From Lacibacter sp. H375 (lineage in GTDB: Bacteria > Bacteroidota > Bacteroidia > Chitinophagales > Chitinophagaceae): a DNA stretch of 64,000 nucleotides. The position numbers were made by a program, and so were the translations under genes. A model generated the notes under the pieces. That model did no database searches and was not told where the DNA came from. It saw only the letters and a list, made by a program, of their open reading frames with translations. This document shows, in pieces, positions 56,460-64,000 of this stretch (within the stretch, counting starts at the first letter, position 1; every line of letters begins with the position of its first letter). The stretch is from the NCBI RefSeq assembly GCF_037892425.1, contig NZ_JBBKTT010000002.1, positions 1 through 64,000 of the forward strand, given 5' to 3'.

Positions 56460-57893
56460 ATGACAAACAGCCCGACATACATGATGAAGAAAGGAATTTT
56501 GAGTTTACTACTGCTCGGTGTAGTGATGAGTAAAGCCTTGTATGCACAGGATACAGTACGTGTGTTGGCAGAAGATGAATTTATTGCGATTGTAAAACAA
56601 CATCATCCTGTTGCAAAGCAAGCCGGTTTATTAGTTGATGCTGCAAGGGCACAATTGCTTTCCATCCGTGGAAATTTTGATCCTGTTGTTTTTTTGAACA
56701 ATGATCAGAAAACATTTGATGGTAAGAACTATTATAATTATACCAATGCAGAGTTAGGAATTCCTACATGGTTTGGTGTGGAATTGTATGCGGGGCTTGA
56801 AAATAATTTTGGTGATTTTATTAATCCTGAAGTATCAGCAAGCCGAACCAGTTATGCAGGCATCAGTTTGCCGTTGTTAAAAGATCTGGTATTGGATAAA
56901 CGTCGTGCAGCATTGCAACAGGGAAAACTTTTCACACAACAATCGGAATTTGAACGGCGTACTGTTATTAACGATTTGTTGTTTGATGCATACAAAGCTT
57001 ATTGGAGCTGGGCAAGAGATTATCAATTGCTGACGGTACTTGATACAACGATCTCTTTGAATGAAGCAAGATATGAACTGGTGCGCATTTCATATCAACA
57101 GGGCGACCGTGCGGCAGTTGATACCACCGAAGCACTGGCGCAGTTGCAGAACTTTCAACAGCAGCGTGAAGAAGCGTGGTTGAAGTTCAGAAAGTCAACA
57201 TTGGAACTGTCAACATTTTTATGGCTGCAGGGAAACAAGCCGGTGTATTTAAGCGAACGTGTGATACCTGATACTGTATGGACCGCCCAATCATTCACGA
57301 ACTTTAAAGTTGACCAACTCAGTGACTGGCTCACACAAACAGTTACCAATCATCCGAAGCTGCAACAGATCGATTTTAAATTACAATCGCTGGAAGTTGA
57401 ACGCAGACTTAAGTTTCAGAATCTGTTGCCCAAGCTTGATCTGAAATATAATTTTCTGCAAAAAGGACATAATGTGTCGAATGCTTTCAATGTTAATTTC
57501 TTTGAGAATAATTACAAGTTTGGTTTGAATGCAGTTATTCCTATTCCTAACCGTAGCGGCATTGGTGATTACCGTGCAGCACGAATTAAAATTAAATCAA
57601 CTGAACTTGATCGCAGCTTTACAGAACTGAATCTGGAAAACAAAGTCCGTTTTCATTATAACGAAGTGCTGAACCTGCAAAAGCAGATCAGCATTTACGA
57701 AAACGCCTATCGCAATTATGTACGACTGTTTGAAGCGGAACAACTGAAATTTTCATTGGGCGAAACAACCTTGTTCTTGCTCAACTCACGTGAAACAAAA
57801 GTGCTGGAAGCCAAACAGAAATTACTTGAACTGAAAGTAAAGTTTTACCAATCATTTGCAGCATTGAACTGGTCTACGGGTGGCTTGCAGTAA
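56460..57893 (+). CDS. TolC-family outer membrane efflux protein
   Basis: 477 residues, or 470 from the ATG at 56481 (MMKKGILSLLLL), which gives a cleaner signal peptide ending ALYAQ; the 56460 start is kept because it is three bases from the HlyD stop. Long helical segments (about 60-200 and 300-460) with the repeat pattern of TolC are visible. It provides the outer-membrane exit of the exporter. No obvious exported substrate gene lies next to the operon. Confidence 0.9.
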   Translation: MTNSPTYMMKKGILSLLLLGVVMSKALYAQDTVRVLAEDEFIAIVKQHHPVAKQAGLLVDAARAQLLSIRGNFDPVVFLNNDQKTFDGKNYYNYTNAELGIPTWFGVELYAGLENNFGDFINPEVSASRTSYAGISLPLLKDLVLDKRRAALQQGKLFTQQSEFERRTVINDLLFDAYKAYWSWARDYQLLTVLDTTISLNEARYELVRISYQQGDRAAVDTTEALAQLQNFQQQREEAWLKFRKSTLELSTFLWLQGNKPVYLSERVIPDTVWTAQSFTNFKVDQLSDWLTQTVTNHPKLQQIDFKLQSLEVERRLKFQNLLPKLDLKYNFLQKGHNVSNAFNVNFFENNYKFGLNAVIPIPNRSGIGDYRAARIKIKSTELDRSFTELNLENKVRFHYNEVLNLQKQISIYENAYRNYVRLFEAEQLKFSLGETTLFLLNSRETKVLEAKQKLLELKVKFYQSFAALNWSTGGLQ

Positions 57894-57940
57894 CACGCTC
57901 CGTCAGACGGAATACTTCTTTCACTGTATTATTGTATTTC

Positions 57941-58714
57941 TTACTTCATCTCCTCAAAATACTTCATCACCGCTTCTTCTGTTTGCTGTTGAAGAATTGT
58001 ATCAGCTGTAAACAGTTTGTTACGTAATGAACGGTAGAGTTGTACAGACTGATCTAATGCAGCAAGCAATGATTCTTTGTTATTCACTGCTAATGTTTGT
58101 TGCAATTGCTTGAAATCTTCTGCTGCAATTGTTGTTTCCACTTTACGTACACCTCTTGGTAAATTGTTATTCTTAATGTGCAGTAATGGTCCAAATACAA
58201 CCATGCGCAGGAACGCAAGAAAATCATGTGCTTCCATGTATTCACCACGACCGATCTTCAGCAAGGCATAATGCACCCATGTCCAGAAGCGATCTTCGAC
58301 CCATTGATGATCGGGGTGAGGAAATTGATACGAAGTTGAATCAATGATCTGCTGTAAACTTTCTGTTCGGTCGAACAGCAGCACCGGATTTTCTACTCTT
58401 GTTTTTAATTCCTCAGCTGTAATAAATTTAATATCTACATGTAGCAGCGGGTTGTTGTATAAACAAATGAGTAAGCGTGGTTCACCCACATGCTCACCGG
58501 TAAATCCATTCAACAGGTTGCCGAACTTACTTGCATAAGCCATCATCTTTGCTTTATCGCTGTCCACTTTTTCAGTAGTGATGAGTATAAGATCAAGATC
58601 AGAAAATTCATCTAGCTCCTGTGTAAGCCAGGAGCCTGCTACAGCTAATCCTTCGATGGAAGGATCGTCTTCTGCAATGATGGCTGCATGTGCAGCGAAT
58701 GCCTGTTGAAGCAT
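57941..58714 (-). CDS. Nucleotidyltransferase-fold protein
   Basis: 257 residues. The N-terminal GSWLTQELDEFSDLDLILIT motif (GS...DxD) marks the polymerase-beta-like nucleotidyltransferase fold, as in aminoglycoside adenylyltransferases, with an all-helical C-terminal part. It may modify a small molecule or a nucleic acid end; a resistance role is not supported by anything else here. It stands alone, convergent with the TolC gene. Confidence 0.75.
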   Translation of the reverse strand: MLQQAFAAHAAIIAEDDPSIEGLAVAGSWLTQELDEFSDLDLILITTEKVDSDKAKMMAYASKFGNLLNGFTGEHVGEPRLLICLYNNPLLHVDIKFITAEELKTRVENPVLLFDRTESLQQIIDSTSYQFPHPDHQWVEDRFWTWVHYALLKIGRGEYMEAHDFLAFLRMVVFGPLLHIKNNNLPRGVRKVETTIAAEDFKQLQQTLAVNNKESLLAALDQSVQLYRSLRNKLFTADTILQQQTEEAVMKYFEEMK

Positions 58715-58735
58715 GTGTGATGATTGAGAGTGAAG

Positions 58736-59167
58736 CTACTTAAACTCTTCAGTAAATGTGTCATCCCATTTAAAAGCATTAACAATCCACCCGTTTTTAT
58801 TTTTGTAGTATGTAAAAAGGACTCGAATTGCTGTATTATCATATCGAATTAAGAAGGTTTCTCTTATAGCGAAGTCTAAAATAACTTCATTCTTTATTTT
58901 AACGTAGTTAATTGGATTGCCAAATCTGTCACTTATTAGGTTGAGATATTTTATAGTTTTTTCTTCAAACGAAGAGACTTCATTTTCGGGTATTGGCCAG
59001 AATTTTTTAAGCTCATTCGTTGCTTCTGATATTTTTTGCTCAAAAAAAAGTTTGGTAATTTTTTCGGAGAAAGATTTAGTTTCTGAAACACTTATTAAGT
59101 AATCTGATTGAGCGTTTGCGAAGAATGTAAGCAGCATTAATCCTGTGATCGTGAATAGTTTTTTCAT
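58736..59167 (-). CDS. Small secreted protein of unknown function
   Basis: 143 residues with a signal peptide (MKKLFTITGLMLLTFFANAQ). The rest is a mixed alpha/beta domain with no motif I recognise. The gene looks more AT-rich than its neighbours, which may point to recent acquisition or weak constraint. It is 21 bases upstream of the nucleotidyltransferase gene on the same strand, so the two may be co-transcribed. Confidence 0.7.
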   Translation of the reverse strand: MKKLFTITGLMLLTFFANAQSDYLISVSETKSFSEKITKLFFEQKISEATNELKKFWPIPENEVSSFEEKTIKYLNLISDRFGNPINYVKIKNEVILDFAIRETFLIRYDNTAIRVLFTYYKNKNGWIVNAFKWDDTFTEEFK

Positions 59168-59206
59168 ATTGCTTCGAATTTATAATTTGTTTTTAGCGCA
59201 CCAATT

Positions 59207-60022
59207 TTATTTCTTCCCAAACCCCTTTTTAAAAAACAATAAATGATAATCAACCGCACTGCCCCAATAAGCTCCGTTATGTGCACCGGGGCGTTCGGTA
59301 TAATCATGATCAATTTTCAAGGTCATCAATTTTTGATGCAGGTTGCGATTCACTTCTAAAAAGAAATCACCCAAACCACAATCAATGATCAGTTTCAATT
59401 CACCATTCTTCAACGTTTCTATTTGATTGATCAATGTATACGTATCCCAGTTTTCTTTGTTCGTATTAATATCGCCCAACACCTGTTTGATCTGCCAGTT
59501 GTTTGGGAATGGACGAATATCCACTCCGCCAGCCATTGAACCTGCCTGTGAATACACTTCTTTATTACGAACTGCAAGATAAAGTGCACCGTGTCCGCCC
59601 ATACTCAAACCGGTGATGGCTCTTCCTTTTTTATCAGCAATGGTTTTGTAATGCGTATCGATATAACTCACCAGCTCTCTGCTCACAAAAGTTTCATACT
59701 TCATCTTCGGATCAACAGGACTATCATAGTACCAACTGTAAAAACCACCATCGGCACAAACGATCATAATTTTTAGCTCATCAGCTTTTTGTGCAAGCTG
59801 CGGTGCTTCTTTTATCCATCCACCATAGTTACCACTGTAACCATGCAGAAGATAAACTACAGGGAAACGTTCTTTACTTTTCTTGTAGCTCTTTGGTGTG
59901 ATCACCACACATTTAATTTCTTTCTGCATACTGTTGCTGAACACAGTAACGGTATCAACTTTAGCTGCTAAGAGATGGAATGAGAGAAAAAAGAAAAAGA
60001 GGACTGTGCTTGATCGTTTCAT
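59207..60022 (-). CDS. Secreted esterase (alpha/beta hydrolase of the esterase D / XynC type)
   Basis: 271 residues from MKRSSTVLFF; a longer frame to 60064 begins inside a repeat and lacks a signal peptide. Signal peptide 1-20, then YLLHGYSGNYGGW (oxyanion loop), the nucleophile Ser140 in GLSMGGHGALY, an Asp in LIIDCGLGD and His in GAHNGAYWG. The family cleaves esters on sugars, phenolics or S-formylglutathione; the signal peptide favours an extracytoplasmic carbohydrate-ester role. Single gene. Confidence 0.85.
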   Translation of the reverse strand: MKRSSTVLFFFFLSFHLLAAKVDTVTVFSNSMQKEIKCVVITPKSYKKSKERFPVVYLLHGYSGNYGGWIKEAPQLAQKADELKIMIVCADGGFYSWYYDSPVDPKMKYETFVSRELVSYIDTHYKTIADKKGRAITGLSMGGHGALYLAVRNKEVYSQAGSMAGGVDIRPFPNNWQIKQVLGDINTNKENWDTYTLINQIETLKNGELKLIIDCGLGDFFLEVNRNLHQKLMTLKIDHDYTERPGAHNGAYWGSAVDYHLLFFKKGFGKK

Positions 60023-60058
60023 GTGTTGAAGATAAATATTTCTGTTGTTCAAAAAAGC

Positions 60059-60134
60059 TGTCATCCCGACGAAGGAGGGAACTGCTTGGCTGCTGTAATT
60101 CTACTCAACAGATCCCTCCTTCGTCGGGATGACA
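60059..60134. repeat. 22-bp perfect inverted repeat with 32-base spacer
   Basis: 60059-60080 is the exact reverse complement of 60113-60134; the core word is CATCCCGACGAAGGAGGG. It lies directly upstream of the esterase gene, and resembles the dispersed palindromic units of Bacteroidota genomes. No transposase is near. Confidence 0.75.
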
Positions 60135-60135
60135 A

Positions 60136-60170
60136 TAAAAAGGGCACAGAGTTTTTTCTCCGTGCCCTTT
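60136..60170 (-). terminator. Terminator of the M1 peptidase gene
   Basis: AAAGGGCAC and GAG (60139-60151) pair with CTC and GTGCCCTTT (60158-60170) with one mismatch; on the minus strand a T run follows. AGAGAACAC and CGCAGAG words at 60175-60196 match those at 42594-42635. Confidence 0.75.
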
Positions 60171-60204
60171 GCGTTACCTCAGTGTTCTCTGCGGTAAAAA
60201 GTAT

Positions 60205-62526
60205 TTAGTTCTTCTTCTGTGCCCGCTGCATTGAATTACCACCCGCACTTGCACCACGCACTGGGCCACTGCCTTGGCGGAACAAATTAAACTTCGATGG
60301 CATTTCTTTCACTGGCCATAAGTTGTTGCTTTCATCAATATCAGCAGTTTCACGCATTGGATCAATACGGATGGCGGCTACTTCTTTATCCTTAATGAAT
60401 ACTTTGGTAAACTTTTGTTCATTCAATTTCCATATACTCACCGGTACACGGTCAACTTCCTTACTGCCATCCTTGAAAGTCCACTCAACAATCACCGGCA
60501 TTACCATGCCACCTTTGTTGGTAAAGCTCAGCTCGTAAAAATTCTTATTCGCCCATTTGCCTTTGTTTTCGTTATCAACAGGAATAGTTGCATCAGCTTG
60601 CTGTTGTGTAAACTTTGCATCTGCTCCGGGATTGAAATAATAATAGTCACGCAGGCTTGTATCAGCATCTGTTGCATATGTAATGCTCTTATCATCTTTG
60701 TTACGGAGCTTATGCACTGCATCAAATTGTTTTTGCTGGAAAGCAGTTGCGTTTGCAGCATCGTTCATCTTGAACCAACGCACAGTGTCGAGTGAAATAT
60801 CAACCGGCTCAGTTCCGTAATACCAACCTCTCCAGAACCAATCAAGATCAACTGCACTTGCATCTTCCATCGTACGGAAAAGATCTGCAGGTGTTGGATG
60901 CTTGAATGCCCAGCGACGTGCATATTCACGGAATGAATAATCAAACAACTCACGACCCATTACCGTTTCACGTAAAATATTTAAACCGGTTGCCGCTTTT
61001 GCATAGGCATTGGCACCAACCTGCGTAACGTTATCGCCCGTGGTCATAATTGGTTCCAGTTGATCTTTTGGCAACTTCATGTAATCAGTGATCAAATGCG
61101 CAGGACCACGACGTGAAGGATAATTGTTGTCAAATTCACCTTCCGTTAAAAATTGTGTGAATGTATTCAAACCTTCATCCATCCACCAGTACTGGCGTTC
61201 ATCGCTGTTAACGATCATCGGGAAAAAGTTATGACCCACTTCATGGATCACCACACCGATCATTCCGTACTTTGTTGCTTCGCTGTACGTACCATCTTTT
61301 TCTGTACGGCCATAGTTGAAAGCGATCATTGGATATTCCATACCCTGCGATGCTTCAACTGAAATAGCAACAGGATAAGGATAAGGTATGGTATGCTTTG
61401 AATAGATCTTCAACGTATGAGCTGTTACCTTCGTTGAATATTTACGATAGAGAGTATACGCTTCTTTTGGATAATAACTCATGCTCATGATCTTCTTGCC
61501 TTCCACATAAGTTGGCATGGCATCCCATACAAATTTGCGACTTGCACCCCATGCAAAATCACGTACGTTCTCAGCAGAGTAGATCCATGTTTTCTTATCA
61601 GTTGATTTGTCTTTTTCGTTTGCTGTTGCTTCATCGAGCGTAACAACTTCAACAACATCCTTTGCCGATTGTGCCTGTTGCCAGCGTTGAAATTGTGCAG
61701 CAGTTAAAAGTTGTTTATAGTTCTGACATTCACCGGTTGCTGCTACAACAAAATCGCCTGGCACAGTCATCTTCACTTTGAAGTTGCCGAAGGTGAGTGC
61801 AAACTCTGAACCACCACTGAACTGTGTATTCTGCCAACCTTGAAAATCGCTGTACACAGCCAAACGTGGATAGAACTGGCTCATGGTAAATACTGCATTC
61901 CCATCTTCCGGAAACAATTCATAACCACCACGGCTGCCCCATACCAAACGGTCAGGTATTTTATAATTCCAATCGACCTTGAAAACAAATTTTTGTCCGG
62001 GCTTTAATGCAACGGGCAGATCAATACGCATCATTGTTTGGTTGATGGTATACTTCAATGCATTACCTGCAGCATCAGTAAGTTTTGTGATCTTGATGCC
62101 AAGACCTGATTCCTGTGCAGTGCGCCATTTTTCTATGTTCACGAGTTGAGTATTACTCATGTTCGCTTCAATACGGTTACGGCTATTGCGCAGGTAATCA
62201 TGATCAGGATTGTGAATGTTTTCATCAAGCTGCATCCACAGGTAAGTCAACTGATCAGGTGAGTTGTTGAAATACGTAATTGTTTCTGTGCCGGTTAAAC
62301 GAAGATTGGTTTCATCTAATTCAACACTGATGTCGTAATCGGCTTTTTGTTGCCAATACTTTGGACCGGGTGCACCACTGGCAGTACGGTATTCATTGGG
62401 GCTTTGTAACAGGTATCCCAACTGTTCAAAGCGGTTGCCATGATTACTGCCGGGATTACTCTGAGGCGGTTGTGCCATACCCACCACAGTGAGCAATAAA
62501 CAACCAAGTAAAAAACGAATGTGCAT
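60205..62526 (-). CDS. M1-family metallopeptidase (aminopeptidase), secreted
   Basis: 773 residues with a signal peptide (1-18, ending GMAQ). Zinc site HEVGH (428-432) with the third ligand Glu451 (WWMDEGLNTF), and the substrate-binding GMEYPM (395-400) in place of GAMEN. A Tyr-rich catalytic stretch and a C-terminal domain (from about 560) follow. It removes N-terminal residues from peptides in the periplasm or outside. The HupE/UreJ gene 20 bases upstream reads in the same direction. The Gly/Arg-rich C-terminal end (GSGPVRGASAGG) is unusual. Confidence 0.93.
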   Translation of the reverse strand: MHIRFLLGCLLLTVVGMAQPPQSNPGSNHGNRFEQLGYLLQSPNEYRTASGAPGPKYWQQKADYDISVELDETNLRLTGTETITYFNNSPDQLTYLWMQLDENIHNPDHDYLRNSRNRIEANMSNTQLVNIEKWRTAQESGLGIKITKLTDAAGNALKYTINQTMMRIDLPVALKPGQKFVFKVDWNYKIPDRLVWGSRGGYELFPEDGNAVFTMSQFYPRLAVYSDFQGWQNTQFSGGSEFALTFGNFKVKMTVPGDFVVAATGECQNYKQLLTAAQFQRWQQAQSAKDVVEVVTLDEATANEKDKSTDKKTWIYSAENVRDFAWGASRKFVWDAMPTYVEGKKIMSMSYYPKEAYTLYRKYSTKVTAHTLKIYSKHTIPYPYPVAISVEASQGMEYPMIAFNYGRTEKDGTYSEATKYGMIGVVIHEVGHNFFPMIVNSDERQYWWMDEGLNTFTQFLTEGEFDNNYPSRRGPAHLITDYMKLPKDQLEPIMTTGDNVTQVGANAYAKAATGLNILRETVMGRELFDYSFREYARRWAFKHPTPADLFRTMEDASAVDLDWFWRGWYYGTEPVDISLDTVRWFKMNDAANATAFQQKQFDAVHKLRNKDDKSITYATDADTSLRDYYYFNPGADAKFTQQQADATIPVDNENKGKWANKNFYELSFTNKGGMVMPVIVEWTFKDGSKEVDRVPVSIWKLNEQKFTKVFIKDKEVAAIRIDPMRETADIDESNNLWPVKEMPSKFNLFRQGSGPVRGASAGGNSMQRAQKKN

Positions 62527-62546
62527 AGTTCAGATTTTTTTGCTTT

Positions 62547-63125
62547 TTAAAACGGTAAGCGCTCAAGCGCCATAATAAATGAAATACCAAAAATGCTGCC
62601 GCTGATAAACACAGTCCATTCTCTTTGCTTTATATTCAGCAGGCGCACAAAGATGAAGGAAACCATCAACGCAGCAAGTACAATCAATAACTGACCAAGT
62701 TCCAGGCCAATATTGAATGCAAGCAGTTGAGAGATGATGTTTTCGCTCTTGCCCATCATACTTCTCAGGTAATTGCTGAAACCAAGACCATGGATCAACC
62801 CAAACAACAATGCAGAAACATAACGAAACCTTACATACTTTGGTTGAGTGTTGTTGCGGAATAAATTTTCCAGTGCGGTCATGATAATGGTGATGGGTAT
62901 CAGAAATTCGATCCATGTACTGGAGATCAGAATTTTATTGAATACACTTAATGCCAATGTAACGCTGTGACCGATAGTGAATGCAGTGATCAACAATAAT
63001 ACCTGTTTCCAGTCTTTCATAAAATAGGGGAGGCAAAGCGCCATTACGAACAAGATATGATCGTAACCTTTCCAATCGGTGATATGATAAAAACCTTCCC
63101 TTAAATAAAACCCAAAATCCCCCAT
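62547..63125 (-). CDS. HupE/UreJ-family membrane protein
   Basis: 192 residues, about six membrane helices. It shows the GxDHILFVMAL motif (WKGYDHILFVMAL), FTIGHSVTLALSVF and FGLIHGLGFSNYL, the three His-containing motifs of the HupE/UreJ group linked to nickel or cobalt import. No hydrogenase or urease gene is near, so the metal role is uncertain. Divergent from the DUF6702 gene. Confidence 0.88.
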   Translation of the reverse strand: MGDFGFYLREGFYHITDWKGYDHILFVMALCLPYFMKDWKQVLLLITAFTIGHSVTLALSVFNKILISSTWIEFLIPITIIMTALENLFRNNTQPKYVRFRYVSALLFGLIHGLGFSNYLRSMMGKSENIISQLLAFNIGLELGQLLIVLAALMVSFIFVRLLNIKQREWTVFISGSIFGISFIMALERLPF

Positions 63126-63195
63126 TTTTTACGGTAGCGGTGGTTGAACTCGGAAAATAAACCAGAAGTTTGTAATCTTGAAAACTAATACGAAG

Positions 63196-63780
63196 ATGGT
63201 GGCAGAATTATATAAACGGCTCGGTGAAAGCAAGCCGGGAGTGGTGAGTAGAGAGTCGGCAGTGGTGAATCGTCCGTGGTCGATCGTCCGTCGTCTGTTT
63301 TTAATGATGGCTGTCGTCTTCTGCCTAACGGCTTTCGCTCTTCATCCTTACTACATGAGCGTAACGGAATTTGAATACAAACCTGCTGAGAAAGAAGTGC
63401 AGGTGGCATGTAAAATTTTTACTGATGACCTGGAAGAAACATTGAAAAAGGAATACAAACGAAAAGTTGACATACTCAATGCTTCATCGAAAAAAGAAAA
63501 TGAACAACTGCTCAACCGTTACCTGCAGCAGCATTTGCGTTTACAGCTCGATGGAAAGACTGCTGCATTGCAAATGATCGGCTTTGAACAGGAAGGTGAA
63601 GCCGTATGGATCTATCTTGTTGCAAGTAATACCGCTGCATTTAAATCGGCTATTGTGTTTAATGATCTGTTGTATAGTTACAGAGAAGATCAGTTAAACA
63701 TCATCCATTTCAAAAATAAAGGTGAACGTAAGAGTCACCGGTTTACATTTCCCAATAAAGAAGTCACGTTAAGCTGGTAA
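63196..63780 (+). CDS. DUF6702-type secreted protein
   Basis: 194 residues from the ATG at 63196, or 158 from the ATG at 63304. The core (HPYYMSVTEFEYKPAEKEVQVACKIFTDDLEETLKK) is the DUF6702 pattern of exported Bacteroidota proteins. The N-terminal ~35 residues (63241-63300) are encoded by GTGGTGA and CGTCCGT word repeats like those found between genes; the hydrophobic LFLMMAVVFCLTAFA stretch that follows is the signal peptide. A TAATCTTG box at 63173-63180 is a possible -7 element. Function unknown. Confidence 0.7.
   Translation: MVAELYKRLGESKPGVVSRESAVVNRPWSIVRRLFLMMAVVFCLTAFALHPYYMSVTEFEYKPAEKEVQVACKIFTDDLEETLKKEYKRKVDILNASSKKENEQLLNRYLQQHLRLQLDGKTAALQMIGFEQEGEAVWIYLVASNTAAFKSAIVFNDLLYSYREDQLNIIHFKNKGERKSHRFTFPNKEVTLSW
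63241..63300 (+). repeat. Word repeats inside or just before the DUF6702 gene
   Basis: GTGGTGA at 63241-63247 and 63262-63268, CGTCCGT at 63271-63277 and 63285-63291, with AGAGTCGGCAG between. Style as in the other filler repeats. Confidence 0.55.
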
Positions 63781-63807
63781 GTTATTTTGTGGCCTTTGCG
63801 TGAAAGA

Positions 63808-63999
63808 TTAAAATGCATCCAAATAGATCTTTGCTGCTAAAAGAAGAATTGCAAACAGGCAAACCCAGATGCCATAATAGTAAAGCGTAGCTTTTTTCTG
63901 AAAGCGTATATGTATTTTATGATCAATACTTCTGGGGTTAAGTTTCATTTGCGTAATTGGTTTCAACTGCAACATCTTCTGAACCCATCCACGCATCAC
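63808..63999 (-). CDS. Small membrane protein, possibly cut by the window edge
   Basis: 63 residues visible: a basic N-terminal part and one C-terminal membrane helix (YYYGIWVCLFAILLLAAKIYL). GTG at 63999 or ATG at 63996 could be the start, but the frame may also continue beyond the window. Not recognised. Confidence 0.4.
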   Translation of the reverse strand: MMRGWVQKMLQLKPITQMKLNPRSIDHKIHIRFQKKATLYYYGIWVCLFAILLLAAKIYLDAF

Positions 64000-64000
64000 T

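Noticed and set aside
53387-57893. Bacteriocin or RiPP export cluster
   Set aside because: No C39 peptidase domain, no precursor peptide with a double-Gly leader and no modifying enzyme; it is called a general type I exporter.
57941-58714. Aminoglycoside resistance gene or toxin-antitoxin (MNT/HEPN) pair
   Set aside because: The fold matches, but the protein is longer than MNT antitoxins, no HEPN partner is adjacent, and nothing points to a drug substrate.

Overview
The window is a stretch of chromosome from a member of the Bacteroidota, most likely family Chitinophagaceae (inference from gene content and protein style, not a database match). The signs are promoters of the Bacteroidota type (TTG, 19 bases, TAnnTTTG) in front of rpsJ, rpsA and ftsK, almost no Shine-Dalgarno sequences, cargo and machinery of the type IX secretion system (a type A and a type B C-terminal sorting domain, and PorQ), a nusB-DUF1573-yajC-coaE cluster and a long NusB. 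No phage, insertion sequence, CRISPR array, tRNA or rRNA was found. It is mostly a housekeeping region.

Layout. 1-3.5 kb: the end of a large Ig-domain surface protein exported by T9SS, then a convergent C1-family cysteine protease lipoprotein. 4.1-16.8 kb: the S10-spc ribosomal protein cluster (rpsJ to rplO), followed by secY and map. It is bounded on both sides: rpsJ has its own promoter with no rpsL-rpsG-fusA upstream, and map is not followed by infA-rpmJ-rpsM-rpsK-rpsD-rpoA-rplQ. Several gaps inside the cluster hold perfect hairpins, including a multi-stem region before rplC and a terminator-like attenuator before secY. 16.8-24.2 kb: M20 dipeptidase, HI0933/YhiN-type flavoprotein, class V aminotransferase, PepSY-like protein, acyltransferase, TspO-like protein and RDD protein. 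24.4-32.8 kb: rpsA, aroK, DUF423, an orphan histidine kinase, ftsK and lolA. 32.9-42.5 kb: T9SS type B cargo, an alpha-oxoamine synthase, PafA-like phosphatase, lon and porQ. 42.6-45.8 kb (minus): nusB, DUF1573, yajC, coaE, CPBP protease. 46.1-48.1 kb: groES-groEL. 48.4-53.3 kb: Nudix, YhhN and HU-like genes (minus), then a small membrane protein, an FKBP lipoprotein and sdaA. 53.4-57.9 kb: an ABC-HlyD-TolC type I export operon whose ABC protein has a degenerate signature and switch region. 57.9-64 kb: nucleotidyltransferase, small secreted protein, esterase, M1 peptidase, HupE/UreJ protein, a DUF6702 protein and a small membrane protein cut by the edge.

How the genes work together. Translation and protein fate dominate: ribosomal proteins, S1, SecY, YajC, LolA, Map, GroESL, Lon and FKBP cover synthesis, export, folding and turnover, and S10 (NusE) and NusB are partners in antitermination. 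The two CTD proteins are T9SS cargo and PorQ belongs to the T9SS surface-attachment apparatus.

The least explained signals are the hairpin-rich ribosomal spacers, the degenerate exporter ABC, the apparently leaderless ftsK transcript, and a family of word-like imperfect repeats that fill gaps and in two places enter coding sequence. No clear new defence or biosynthetic system was seen.
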